Below are positions 47,010-58,300 of a DNA stretch of 64,000 nucleotides, piece by piece. This DNA comes from a virus. A model generated the notes under the pieces. It did no database searches, was not told the origin of the DNA, and saw only the letters and a program-made list of their open reading frames with translations. Both the position numbers and the translations under genes were made by a program. Within the stretch, counting starts at the first letter, position 1, and the number at the start of each line of letters is the position of its first letter. The stretch spans positions 1-64,000 of the IMG/VR virus record IMGVR_UViG_3300019889_000013. One strand, 5' to 3'.

Positions 47010-47525
47010 ATGATCCGGGACATGAAATTCGCCGACATCCACGCCGTGACCCGCTTTCTCGAAGCCTGCCACGCCCGCACGCATTACGGCAAGGATGGCA
47101 CGGCGAACCTCGACATCGGCGAAACCAAGCGGCTCTTGGGCGCAGGACTCGGCCGTCATGGCCACAAGGGCATCGGCGCGTGCTGGGTGCAGGTGGTCGA
47201 CAATGACGGCCACATCGACGGGCTGATGTATGCGACACTGGCGCGGGTCTATTCGATCTACGACAAGCTCTATGCCACCGACCTGTTCTGGATCACCAGC
47301 AGCCATGCCCATCCGGGCGACGGGCTGGAACTGATGAAGAACATGCTGGACTGGGCGCGCGCCTGTCCGTTGGTGATCGAGGTACATATCGGCGCGACAT
47401 CTGTCGTCATCGAACGGCCGGAAGTCACCAGCCGGTTGCTCAAGAAACTGGGATTGAAGAGCTACGGAATTATTCACCGGCTTGAATTTGGAGAAGAGAA
47501 ATGTCTGGCCTCGTCAGCGGCATAA
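47010..47525 (+). CDS. GNAT-fold acyltransferase-like protein in the virion cluster
   Basis: 171 residues from the ATG at 47010 (GTG starts at 47001/47004 possible). MKFADIHAVTRFLEACHART and the layout strand-helix-helix-strand are of the GNAT type, with LYATDLFWITSSHAHPGDGLELMKNMLDWA in the acyl-CoA binding part and SYGIIHRLEFG at the end. The pyrophosphate loop (usually RGxGxG/A) is replaced by HPGDG, so catalysis is uncertain. Acetyltransferase-like proteins occur in several podovirus virion clusters. Substrate unknown. Confidence 0.6.
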   Translation: MIRDMKFADIHAVTRFLEACHARTHYGKDGTANLDIGETKRLLGAGLGRHGHKGIGACWVQVVDNDGHIDGLMYATLARVYSIYDKLYATDLFWITSSHAHPGDGLELMKNMLDWARACPLVIEVHIGATSVVIERPEVTSRLLKKLGLKSYGIIHRLEFGEEKCLASSAA

Positions 47526-48394
47526 CCAAGGTTTTCAGCAGTTTAGGCACAGGCGTCGCCAAGCTGGGGTCGGCGGTGCGCGCAGCCGGGGCCACCCTGT
47601 TCACGGCAGGGGCGGCGACCGGAACCGGCTTGGCTGGCGCGGCCAAGGGCGGCGGCGCTCTCAGCAGTCTCTTGGGCGGCGGAGGTGTGCTCGGCAATGT
47701 TTTGGGCGGGGCGATCAAGCAGGGGCTGAGTTCCGGGCTGCTCGGCGGCATTGTCGGCACTGTCACCGGACAGGGGTTTGCGGCGGGCGCGAAGCAGGGC
47801 GCGCTTGTCGGTGGGCTTGGCGGGGCGCTTGGCGGCCTGTTTTCCCCGGCGGCAGTCGCAGGTGAACCCGGCGTCGACCCGACAGTGACCGGCTCGACCT
47901 CACCGCTTGTCACGGCGGAATCGCCGACAGGCGCGGTTCCAACCACCGGCGGCGTCGGACGATTCGGCGGCGGCACGACCGGGTCGACAGGCAAGGGTTT
48001 CGGCGGTGCTGTTTCCAGTCTCTACGGTGGCGGCCCCGGCGGCGCGACCACCGTTCCGACCGTTGCGGTGACCGGCACGACAGCCGCAGCGACGGAAGGC
48101 GGCGGCTGGAAAGGGTTAGGAAATTTCCTCAACACCAATGCCGGGGCTTCGATGATCAGCGGTATCGGCGAGGCGCTCGGGACGGAGCGGCAGGCGGAAC
48201 TTATCGCGGAAATGAAAGAGGCCGACCGAAAGTTCCTGCGCGACAAGGAACAGCGGCTCACCGACAGCTACGCGGGCGCTGGCGAAGCGGTGGCAGGTTC
48301 CACACCATCGGCCCCGGATACGACGGCGCGGCCGACACCCGCTGCCAAGTGGGCCTACAACCCGAACACCGGGATGATCGACATGACGGCGTGA
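47501..48394 (+). CDS. Glycine-rich internal virion protein
   Basis: 297 residues. Residues ~20-125 are Gly/Ala/Leu-rich with membrane-like stretches (GLLGGIVGTVTGQGFAAGAK, LVGGLGGALGGLFSPAAVAG), suited to insert into the host envelope during ejection. Residues ~125-200 are disordered, and ~200-297 helical (GEALGTERQAELIAEMKEAD). It overlaps the GNAT-like gene by 25 bases. Ejection role inferred. Confidence 0.65.
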   Translation: MSGLVSGITKVFSSLGTGVAKLGSAVRAAGATLFTAGAATGTGLAGAAKGGGALSSLLGGGGVLGNVLGGAIKQGLSSGLLGGIVGTVTGQGFAAGAKQGALVGGLGGALGGLFSPAAVAGEPGVDPTVTGSTSPLVTAESPTGAVPTTGGVGRFGGGTTGSTGKGFGGAVSSLYGGGPGGATTVPTVAVTGTTAAATEGGGWKGLGNFLNTNAGASMISGIGEALGTERQAELIAEMKEADRKFLRDKEQRLTDSYAGAGEAVAGSTPSAPDTTARPTPAAKWAYNPNTGMIDMTA

Positions 48395-48404
48395 AGGAAA
48401 GACC

Positions 48405-50453
48405 ATGCCTTTTGGCTTCGGCGGTACGAGCAGCAGCAAGAGCAGCAGTAGCAGCAGCCCCGGCTTCGGCGCGGGCAGCATGGCGAGCGCGCGTTCGGCT
48501 GACCGGAGTTCAGTTGCTGGCTATTCAGGCGGCAACGCCTCTTCCTCCAAAAGCAGCACATCCTCTTCCAAGGGCAGCACTGCCACCGCTGCGGGCAGGG
48601 GCAGCAATGCCGCGTCGAGCAGCAGCAGCAAGAGCGGCAGCACGGCCACCGGCAGCAAGAGCAGCAATTCCGGCGGCGGCGATGTCGGCCGCTTCGGCGG
48701 CGGGTCGACCGGCACGACCGGAAAAGGCTTTGGCGGCGCGGTCGGCAGTTCTGTCAGCAACTCTATCGGCGGCTCGATGGCGGCGGCGCGATCCGCAGAC
48801 CGGGCTTCCGTGGCGGGTTATGCCGGTCGTTCGGCAAGCCCGACCGGCGACACCGGCACCACCACCCGTTCGACACAGACGACTTCGCGGCTGGGCAGTG
48901 CAGGCTCGATGGCAGCAGCGCGTGCGGCTGATCGTGCTTCCGTCACCGGCTATGCGGGGCCGCGTGGCCCCTCCAGCATAGCGGACGCGCGGGCACTCGA
49001 CCGGGCCTCTGTTCCCGGCTACAGCGCCACCTCTCCGGGCACGGAGACAACCGGCAGCGTCACGCGCGGGCTGGGAACGGGACTGACCGCGCCGACAGCA
49101 GATCGGTTTGGAGCGCTTCCCTCGCCGACAGCAGATCGGTTTGGAGCCCCCACCGCCACCGGGCTTTCGGCGACGGAACCCGGCGTGGCAGTCGGACCAG
49201 CCACCCCGACAGGCGTTGCGCTCGGCCAGATCACCGCCGCGCCGGTTGGCAGCCTTCCCGATCTGGCGACGGCTCCCAAGGCATTCGTCAGTTGGCCTGC
49301 GGGCAAGGCCAAGCCAACCACCGACGTTCAAGATCGCATTGCCGCAGCATGGGCCGATGTGCTCGGCGCGGAAAATGTCCACATCACCGGCGTCTCCGGT
49401 TTGCGCAAGGGGGCGGGCTCGCGTTCGCATCGGCATGGGCCGGATGTCGGCACGGCGATGGACTATGGGGTTTCGGTCAAAGACCCCAAGACTGGAGCAT
49501 TCCGTTCGCTGGATTTTGGCAAGGTCGCCGACAAGGCTCTCGCCGCCAGAGTTTCGGAAGTAGGCATGGCCAAGTTCGGTCTTCAAGGTGCCGGGTTTGG
49601 TCTGGGTTACATGGGCGACAAGTCCATCCATCACGACGTCTTCACCGATCTTTCCCCGCAGCAGACGAAACAATGGGCGGGAGCCAAGGTGAACGCCGCT
49701 GCGTTCAACGCCGCGCGTGCCACCTATGCCGAAGCGAGCAAGTCACCAGCACCAAAGGCATCGCCGCAACCCGTGTCCTCAATGATCGCATCGGCCGCCG
49801 AGATGACGCCGCAGATGGCGGCGCTGAACAAGGCGTCCGGCGTGACGTCGCCGACACAAACGGCGTCGGTTAGCCGGGTAACATCCCAGCCAGCGTCAGC
49901 GGCATCGGCAACGGCCCCGGCGCGGACAGCGGCACAGCCAGCGAGCGTGGCCACACCAGCCGCGCGGCCAGCGACGACGCCGACCGGCCAATTGGCGATG
50001 CAGACGCCGACCAAGGAACAACCATACAAGCGCTCGCTGACCGGCGAAGTCGCCGCCACCGGCATCGATCTGGTGTCGATGAGCAATCCGGTCGGTCTGG
50101 CCGCCAACGTTCTCTCCGGGCTGTTCCTTGGCACCACGGTGGGCGGTGCCGCATGGGACGCCGCGCACGGGCGCTGGGGTGAAAACCAGTACAGTCCCGG
50201 CAGCGAAAATCAGCGGGAGGGCGGCGGAGCCAACACGGCGCAAGCGCAAGCCGCCAAGGAAGCCGCGTCGGACTCGACAACGCCGTCGACCCCGGCCGAA
50301 GAGTTCATCACGAAATATATCGAGTTCAAAGACCCGACGTGGCAGTCACCGGCCATCCGGTTTACGAGCAGCGTCGAGCCAATGGTGCTGACGCCGCCGA
50401 AATACAACTTCGAGCCGCCGACAGCGCCGCCGCTTTCGTATAGGAGAGTCTGA
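48405..50453 (+). CDS. Virion protein with M15-like peptidase domain
   Basis: 682 residues. The first ~230 are Ser/Gly-rich with four repeats of SMAAARSADRASVAGY type. Residues ~305-440 contain VSGLRKGAGSRSHRHGPDVG followed by TAMDYGV, then KSIHHDVFTD, the SxHxxGxAxD-like and HxD-like zinc motifs of M15 peptidases, in slightly unusual spacing (SHRHGPDVGTAMD). It would cut peptide cross-links in peptidoglycan for genome entry. The C-terminal ~240 residues are Ala/Thr/Pro-rich linkers with one hydrophobic patch. The enzymatic call is by motif only. Confidence 0.65.
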   Translation: MPFGFGGTSSSKSSSSSSPGFGAGSMASARSADRSSVAGYSGGNASSSKSSTSSSKGSTATAAGRGSNAASSSSSKSGSTATGSKSSNSGGGDVGRFGGGSTGTTGKGFGGAVGSSVSNSIGGSMAAARSADRASVAGYAGRSASPTGDTGTTTRSTQTTSRLGSAGSMAAARAADRASVTGYAGPRGPSSIADARALDRASVPGYSATSPGTETTGSVTRGLGTGLTAPTADRFGALPSPTADRFGAPTATGLSATEPGVAVGPATPTGVALGQITAAPVGSLPDLATAPKAFVSWPAGKAKPTTDVQDRIAAAWADVLGAENVHITGVSGLRKGAGSRSHRHGPDVGTAMDYGVSVKDPKTGAFRSLDFGKVADKALAARVSEVGMAKFGLQGAGFGLGYMGDKSIHHDVFTDLSPQQTKQWAGAKVNAAAFNAARATYAEASKSPAPKASPQPVSSMIASAAEMTPQMAALNKASGVTSPTQTASVSRVTSQPASAASATAPARTAAQPASVATPAARPATTPTGQLAMQTPTKEQPYKRSLTGEVAATGIDLVSMSNPVGLAANVLSGLFLGTTVGGAAWDAAHGRWGENQYSPGSENQREGGGANTAQAQAAKEAASDSTTPSTPAEEFITKYIEFKDPTWQSPAIRFTSSVEPMVLTPPKYNFEPPTAPPLSYRRV

Positions 50454-51388
50454 TGCCCCTTGATCCCAACATGCCTCCAGACGAGATGCCGCCGACCGAC
50501 GAGATGCCGCCAGAGGTGCCACCCGAACAGGGCGGCGCGCAACTGCCAGCCGACAACATGAACGCGCCGATGGCCGAAGGCCTGCAAGATGCGACGCCGG
50601 AAGAGCAGGAGATGGCCGACCAGTTCGTCGGGCGGGCTTGGCAACTGATTTATGATGACCGGACATTCCCGCACATTGTCGAAATGCTGCGCGGTGGCGA
50701 AGGCCCCGCTACGCCTGAAGCTGCCCCACCGGAAGGCGGGCCTGCTCCCGGTGCGCCTCCACCTGAAGCAGGAGGCGTCCCACCCGGCGCTCCTCCGCCT
50801 GCACCGGGTGCTCCTCCACCGGGTGCGCCACCGCCTGAAGGCATGCCGCCTGAAGGTATGCCACCTGAAGCGGGCGGGGCTCCACCTGAAGTTCCACCTG
50901 AAGTGCCTCCACCAGAGGGTGCGCCAGAAGGTGCTGCGCCAGAGGGTGCTCCCGGCGATCCTGTCTCGGGTCTTGCCAGCGCGACCGACATGGTGGTGGC
51001 GAAAGTGGGCGAGGCCGCAGAACAGGCGGGGCAGGAACTCCAGCCCGATGTCGTGTTCCATGCCGCCGGTGATATCTTCGAGGAACTGGCGGAGATTTCC
51101 CGACGCGCCAAGATCAAGGATTATGCGAAAGACCCGGATGCGCTGGAATCGGCATGGTTCCAAGCGCTAGACCTCTATCGCGAGCGGCTGCAAGCGGCCG
51201 GTGCCATCGATCAGGGGCATGCGCAGGCCGACCTCGACAAGCTGGTCAAGGCAGATGCGGACGGCACATTCGAGCGGATCATGCGCTCGCTGGCCGATAG
51301 TGATAATTCTGGTCCAGCCGGTGGCCCGGAACCGCCACCGCAAAAAGAGAAAAAGCCGAAAGGCTTCAACGCGGCTATGGGGATTTGA
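50453..51388 (+). CDS. Proline-rich virion-associated protein
   Basis: 311 residues. Three parts: acidic Pro-rich N-terminus (~1-45), a short helical piece (EEQEMADQFVGRAWQLIYDD, ~50-80), then ~90-165 almost pure Pro/Gly/Glu (GAPPPEGMPPEGMPPEAGG) and a C-terminal helical domain (~175-290, AAGDIFEELAEISRRAKIKD). Overlaps the M15 gene by 1 base. Probably a linker protein in the ejection complex; no family recognised. Confidence 0.6.
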   Translation: MPLDPNMPPDEMPPTDEMPPEVPPEQGGAQLPADNMNAPMAEGLQDATPEEQEMADQFVGRAWQLIYDDRTFPHIVEMLRGGEGPATPEAAPPEGGPAPGAPPPEAGGVPPGAPPPAPGAPPPGAPPPEGMPPEGMPPEAGGAPPEVPPEVPPPEGAPEGAAPEGAPGDPVSGLASATDMVVAKVGEAAEQAGQELQPDVVFHAAGDIFEELAEISRRAKIKDYAKDPDALESAWFQALDLYRERLQAAGAIDQGHAQADLDKLVKADADGTFERIMRSLADSDNSGPAGGPEPPPQKEKKPKGFNAAMGI

Positions 51389-51389
51389 G

Positions 51390-52346
51390 ATGGTTGGATT
51401 TCTTGGAGCGATTGCTGGTGGAGCAATGAAGGGATGGGGCGCTGGCACGCTTCAGGAGATCAAGGACAAGCGCGAGGAAAAGCTCAAGCTCCTCGATCAG
51501 GCATACCAGTCGAGCGAGAACGAACTCACCCGGCAGGTGCAGCGTGACGATCTTGCCTCCCGCGAGAAGATGAACGCCGCGCAACTCGCCAGCCAAGAGA
51601 AGCTGACGGGCGCACAGCTTGGCGTGCAGGAGCGGCTTGGCCAACTGTCGGCCGAAACCTCGAAGAGCAATGCCCAGCTTGCGGCCACGGTCAATCGCGA
51701 GGAACTCGGGGTCAGGCGGGAACTCACCCAAGCGCAGCTTGAGAACAGCAAGGAACTGGCGACACTGGCGGCCGATTCGGCGCAGCAACTCAACATCAAG
51801 CCGGTCCAGTACACCACCAAGGCTGGCAAGTCGCTCATCCGCATGGAGCGGCCGGACGGGACGGCGCTGCCGCAGCCGAAGGACGAGCAAGGCAATGAAC
51901 TCACCTACCTGTCCACCGATACCGACACGCCGGACATCAAGAACATGAAGTCGCTGATGGCGCTCGGCGTGCCGCAGGAGAAGGCGATCAGCACGATCTT
52001 CGAGGCCAAGAACGCCAACCGCGAACTGGCGGAAGCAGGCATCTTCAAGTCGATCACCGATGGCATGAGCACCATGAAGAATCTCGGCGAGAGCGATATC
52101 GATTTCGCCAAGAAGAAGGCACGCGAAGTGACCGAAGGCATCTATGGTGCGGAGGGAACCCCGGCGCCAACAGGAACAAAGCCGGACGTCTCGTCGGCAA
52201 CCGAAAAACAACCCACGCTGACGCCTGCCGAGAAACAGGCGACCATCGCCAAGGCCCGAGAACTGGTCGCGTCGGGAAAGAGCAAGGCGGATATCCGCAA
52301 GAAGCTGGTCGATCTCGGCCTCAATCCGTCAGAAGCGGGGCTATGA
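51390..52346 (+). CDS. Coiled-coil internal virion protein
   Basis: 318 residues. It starts with a hydrophobic Gly-rich anchor (MVGFLGAIAGGAMKGWGAGT) and runs into a long Gln/Glu/Lys coiled coil (~20-145) with repeats such as AQLASQEKLTGAQLGVQERL. The C-terminal ~60 residues carry a charged helical unit (EKQATIAKARELVASGKSKA). Like its neighbours it is probably ejected. No family recognised. Confidence 0.65.
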   Translation: MVGFLGAIAGGAMKGWGAGTLQEIKDKREEKLKLLDQAYQSSENELTRQVQRDDLASREKMNAAQLASQEKLTGAQLGVQERLGQLSAETSKSNAQLAATVNREELGVRRELTQAQLENSKELATLAADSAQQLNIKPVQYTTKAGKSLIRMERPDGTALPQPKDEQGNELTYLSTDTDTPDIKNMKSLMALGVPQEKAISTIFEAKNANRELAEAGIFKSITDGMSTMKNLGESDIDFAKKKAREVTEGIYGAEGTPAPTGTKPDVSSATEKQPTLTPAEKQATIAKARELVASGKSKADIRKKLVDLGLNPSEAGL

Positions 52347-52349
52347 CCA

Positions 52350-55300
52350 ATGGTCGATATCGATGCCTTGTTCGCGGATGTTCCCACCGAAGCCGAACGG
52401 GTGGCAATGGACAAGGCCAGCCTGCTCTTCGCGGACATTCCTGACGAGAAGCCAGCGGACGAGACGGGCTGGGTCGAGGGGGCTGTAACCGGAACGCTCA
52501 ACACCGGGGCGCGTGCCGGGGCGCGGCTCCAGCAGGGCGGTTCCCAGTTGATGCTGGAACAGACGGCCGGTCGCGCCGCTGACCGCAAGCGGAGCTTCAG
52601 CGAGATTCTGGAAGACGAGCAGTTGTCGAGCGGCCTGACCGACATGCAGGGCAAGCCGATGAAAACCAACACCGGCGGCGAATATGTCTCGGCAGCGGCC
52701 CGCTGGATTGATGCCAAGTATGCCGACATGATCGGCACGGACGACGAGGCGGCGGCACAGTCCTATGCCGAAAGCATGCAAAAACACATGGACGAAGTCG
52801 CGTCGATACCGAAGTCGCAGATCGCGCAGGCGTTCGAAAAGAAGGCGATGGTCAAGGACGCAACGCTGGGCCAGACGCTGGCCAACTTCGGCAGCGCGAT
52901 TCTCGACAATCCGGTCGGCGGCTTCTCATGGATGCTGGAGACGGCAGGAGAAAGCGCGCCGCAGATCGGCGCGGCGGTCATTGGCGGTGCGCTCACCAAA
53001 AACCCGGCGGTCGGCATCGGCCTGATGGGCGGCGGCAGCTATGCGACGGAACGCTACACGTCGCCCGGTGAGTTCTTTCAGGAGAAGGGGTTGGACCTCA
53101 AGAAGCCGGAAGACCGGGAAAAACTGCTCAATGATCCGAAGATGATGGCGGAAGCGGCAGATCGCGGCATGATCCGTGGCCTGATCATCGGTGGCTTCGA
53201 CGCTCTCTCCGGTGGCATCGCAGGCAAGGCGCTGATCAAGAATCCGTTCGCCGAAGCGCTGGCGCAAACCATGACGCAGGGCCTGCTCGGCGCAGGCGGC
53301 GAATATGGCGCGCGCAAGGCGGCCGGTCAGAAGATCGACTGGGGCGAAGTCGTCGCCGAAGGCTTTGCCGAATTGGTCACCACGCCATTCGATATGGTCG
53401 CCGCCGCAAGGGGCGAACGTCCCGGCACCGCCGACGAGGCGCTCCCGGCCGGGGATGTCCTGCCAGCGGAGCCGCCGGTCGTGCCTCCCGGAGCAGCACC
53501 CGCAGCACCGCCGGAAGCAGCACCGGCAGCACCGGCCGTGCTGGAAGCGGCAGGCTTGCCGAAGACACCCGAGAATATTGCGGTCGCCGAAAGCGTGCCG
53601 GAACAGGTCGCGCGCCAGACCGAATTGCCCGACAGCCCACGGCTGACACCGGCCGACCGCGCCTCGCCCATCCCCAACGAGATCATCGACGCAGGCAGGG
53701 CAACGGTCGAGGCGGCAACCGGGCAGGAATCAAGCTTCACCACGACGAAGGTGGTCGACGGCCACCGGCAGGTGGTCAACGCCAAGGTGTCCGATTTGGT
53801 CGCCGCCAACCGGGTCGAGACGCAGGCGGTGGTATCGGAGATCATGCAGGGGGTTGATACCCCGGAAATCCTTGCACAGCCCCAGCCAGCCGCCGCGCCT
53901 GCAAGCACGGGCGAGATGCCGGGTACACTCGGGCCTGTTGAGGCTTCCGCCTCTGTAGCGCCTTCTATGGCCGAAACCGCGCCGGTCGCCCCGACCATAG
54001 AACGCGCCAACCAGCCGCCGCCTGCCGAAGGCTCGCCGCTCGCCGAACAGATCAAGAAGTTCAAGGCGCGCTCGGCCGCCCGCGATGTCGAGGTATCGGA
54101 CCTCACCGCAAGCGGCAAGTCGATCAAGCTGGTGTCGAACCGAGATCCGACCCGCAAGGCGATGGTCGGGCCTGACATGAGCGAGCCGGGGAAATTCCGC
54201 GTCACCTATATCGATGAGCAGGGGCCATCCGGGCACACGGTCTACGACACGATGGAGGAAGCCGCGCGCAGTGTCGTCGGCTCCTATCATCCCGTTGGCA
54301 ATATCGCCAAGCAGGTGGTCAAGAAGGATGTGGCCATCACCCCGGCCGGACGCGAGGTGCCGGTGGTCTATGCCGTTGTCGAGGCCGACGATCTGGTTTC
54401 CTCGCAGCGCGACGAGGGCGGGGCCAACCCGGCCTATCCGCAGGAATTGCAGCCGCGCGACCGCAGCCGTGGCACGTCGGACGTGCAGATCAACCAGATT
54501 GCGCAGAACCTCAACCCGGCACTTCTCGACAACGTTGCCAGCGCCACCGATGGCGCTCCCATCGTTTCCGCCGATGGCGTGGTCGAGAGCGGCAATGGCC
54601 GCGTGCTCGGCATCCGCAAGGCCTACAAGGAGAACCTGCCCGGAGGACAGACCTACCGGCAGTATCTGGTCGACCAAGGTTATATCGACACCGTCGCGGC
54701 CAAGGAGATGAAGAACCCTGTGCTGGTGCGCATCCGGCAGGGGCAAATGGAGCCCGGTGAGCGGACGGCATTTACCCGCGAGGCCAACGAACGCACGACG
54801 ATGACATTGTCGGCGACGGAAAAGGCGATGGCCGATGCGGAGGCGCTGTCGCCGGATACGGTCGGGCTCTACAGGGGCGGCGAGGTTGCGGAGGCAGGCA
54901 ACCGTGACTTCGTCCGCTCCTTCATGCAGTCGGTGGTCAGTCCCAACGAACAGGGCGCGATGGTCACCCCGGACGGGGAACTGTCGCAGGAGGCCATCCG
55001 CCGGGTACAGGCGGCGCTCCTCGCCCGTGCCTATGGTGACGCCGATCTCGTCGGGGCTCTGGTCGAATCGACCGACAACAACATCAAGGCCATCGGCGGC
55101 GCGATGATGGATGTCGCAGGCGCGTGGTCGCAGATGCGTTCCGAATCCAAGGAAGGCACGATCAGCCCAGACGTCGATGTCACCCCCTTCCTACTCGAAG
55201 CCATCCGGCTGGTGCAGCGGGCGCGCAACGAGGGCAAGCCGCTGTCGGCGCTGGTGTCGCAGACCGACATTTTCTCCGGGACGACCATCGTGCCGGAAGC

Positions 55301-58300
55301 CGAGATGCTGCTGCGGCTGATGTTCCGAAACAACGTCAGTTGGACACAACCGGCCGGACGTGAGAAGCTGGCGGAAGCACTACGATATTATGTGACGGAA
55401 GCCCGCAAGACCGCACCCGGCATCGACCTGCTTGGCGAGACTGCACCACCGGCGAACAAGATTCTCGAACAGGCGAAGAAGCGGCAATATGGAACAGAAG
55501 AAACCCAAGAAAAGCTCACCCTTGGTGGTGGAACTGCTGGCAAGAACGATGGAGCACCAGCAGGAGGACGAGCCGTCGAAGCTCAACCGCGACCGAAACC
55601 TGAAAATCGCCCAGCAGTTCCGGGAAAAACACGGGAAGAAGCCAAACTCAGCGTCCCAGAAGCCGGAACAAGAGTAACGCTTCCCGGCGGCCAGACCGCC
55701 ACCATCGAGCATCCCGACGAGGAAACATTCCGCATTACTGTCGACGGCAAGCGCGTCGGCGAGATGCACCTCACCCTGAAGCGCGCCGCGCCCTATGCCA
55801 CCAGCGTTTCGGTGATCGGAGAGCGGCGGCTGGGTGTGGCGACGGCGCTGTACGATGCGGCTGAAAAGGTACTCGGGCGGCGGCTGATTCCAAGTCCGCT
55901 TGGCCTGTCGCCGGAAGCGATCGCATTCTGGAAGAACCGGCTAGGTAAGATGGAGCCGGGAGAAAAGCAGGCGCTCCTCGCCGAAGCTCTGAAGATCGGA
56001 CAGGACGCAGGCGTCGGCAGAACGGCGCGTGACCGGGTCGATTCTCTGGGCTACCGCGAAGAAGCCAAGTTCAAGAAGTCCAGTCTTCCCGGCCCGCTGG
56101 GTGCGGCTGTCGACCGGATGAACAAGCTGCGCCTTGAGAAGCGGCTCAATTCACCGGAGATCGCGGAGGCCATCAAGGCGATGGCGGATATCCCGGTAAC
56201 CTTCGATCCCAAGGGACCGCCGGTTGCCCAAGGCTTTTGGGACAGCAGGGCGCGAACATACAATTTCGCAGAAAAGGGCGAGCGGCCTCACCGTGTTCCA
56301 AGCAATGACGCAGCAGTCGAGGTTCTGGTCGAGCGCGCCCGCTCTCTGGCGGTTGACGAACTCAATGGTGACCGAAAGAAGGCAGGCCAGCCGCCGCTAG
56401 AACCGTACATCCCGTCGCGGGATCGCAAGGCAACCATCATCATCGGGCCACCGGCGGCAGGCAAGTCGACCATCGCCAATGCCATCGCGCTGCGCATGCG
56501 GGCGGCCATCGCCGACGTCGATGATGCCAAGAAAGTCATCCCGGAATATGGCGGTGGCATCGGCGCGAATGCGGTCCACGAAGAAAGCTCGGTCTTGGGG
56601 GAGGAAGTGCTGGAGCGCCTGATGAACGCTGGCGACAATATCATCATCCCCAAGGTCGGCCACAAGCTCGCCAGCATCGAGAAGCTGCGCGAGAACTTGA
56701 AGCTATTTAACTATGACGTCGAACTCGTCCTGATGGACGTGGACCCCCGCACTGCCGTTGGCCGCATGCTCGGCCGGTTCAAGAGTAGCGGGCGGCTGAT
56801 CAACCCAACGTATTTCTTGGACGTCGTCGGCGAACCGCCGGTCACCTACGATCAGGCAAAGAAGGAAGGAAAATTCGATGGCTACTCAAGAGTCAAATCG
56901 GAAAACAACGTTCCTACAAGAGTACACGAAGCTATTGGAAAAGCGGCGAGCGTGGCTCGGGGAGAAATCTTTGAGCGAAGCGGAGAGATTGGAACGGGGC
57001 GACCTTCTGAGGGAAGAGGCGATGAGCGTGGTGGCAAAACAGTACGAGAAAGACCACAAGAAGCAAAGCTGAAGACAGCCGAACCGGCCCCCCAGCGAGG
57101 CAAGAATGTCGACGTCCAAGGCGGCGTCATCCACTACGCGACGTCACCCGGCTTTGAGGAAAAGGCCGATGCGGTTCTCGCAGATCTGCGCAAGGCGCTC
57201 GACAAGCTCGGCCTGACCGGCGTCGACCTTGGGGTGTGGCAGCAAATCTTCGCCGATCTGGAGTCCGGCCCGGTCGGCCCGGACGGTGTCTATCTCAGGA
57301 ACGTGATCGACATCTCCCTGCAATCCGCCGACCCGGACATGGTGCTGCACCATGAGGCGGTGCATGCGATGGTCGGTCTTGGCCTCCTCACCGATTCGGA
57401 GATGAACATCCTCAATCGCAAGTCGAAGAAGGAATGGATCACCGACGCGATCAAGGAGCGCTACCCGGAATCACAATGGGTCGAGGAGGGCATCGCCCAC
57501 GCCTACACCGACTGGATCAACGGCACGCGCATGGACGGCATGATTGCCCGCTCCTTCAAGAAGATAAAGACCTTCTTGAAAGCGCTGTACCAGACGCTGA
57601 CCAACCACGACATCCGCACGGCCGACGACGTCTTCCGGCAGATGACATCCGGCGAAGTCGGCAAGCGTTCGGCCGGTGCCGACACCCGCAAAGAGCCATC
57701 GTTTGCCGTGACCGAAACCGTCGACATGTTCGAGGGCAAGCGCGAACAGTATGTCCTTCCCGGCGCGGAGAAACTCACCGACGCGCAGATGGCGCAGCGC
57801 AAGGCCGAAGAGAGGATGACGGCGAAAACGGCGCAGAAGTCGGTCGAGGCGCTGCCGCTTTTTGGCGACCAGAAAGACCAGTTGGCGCTGTTCTCGAAGC
57901 CGCCATCCGGCCCGAATGATCCGCGCTTCAATCTCAATGTGCCGCCGCACACCACGACGCAGGCGGCGGCGGTAACGCAAGGGTTCCTCAATCGCGGCCA
58001 GTTTGTCGACCGTGCTATCCGGGTGCCGTTCCAGTTGTTCGGCGGGCTCGACAGCCAGAACCGCTGGCGGGCCACCAAGCGGCTGACCGACATGATGGGA
58101 CCGCAAAGAATACAGGCAGGAAGTCTCAGCGCCGTCATTGGCGGTGCGGTTGGCGGGGCGATAGCCGGTCCCATTGGCGGCGTGGCTGGCTTTTTCGCAG
58201 CAGGGACGGCGGGCGCGTACATCCTTGGTTCGGCACCGGCACCGGCGAACGGCAAGTTCGGCTGGTTCAAGAGTATCGCGGAGAACGGCAAGCGCGGCCT

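Noticed and set aside
48525-49673. Open frame of 382 codons on the minus strand
   Set aside because: Antisense to the M15-like virion gene; its Arg/Ala-rich repeats merely reflect the Ser/Ala repeats on the other strand.
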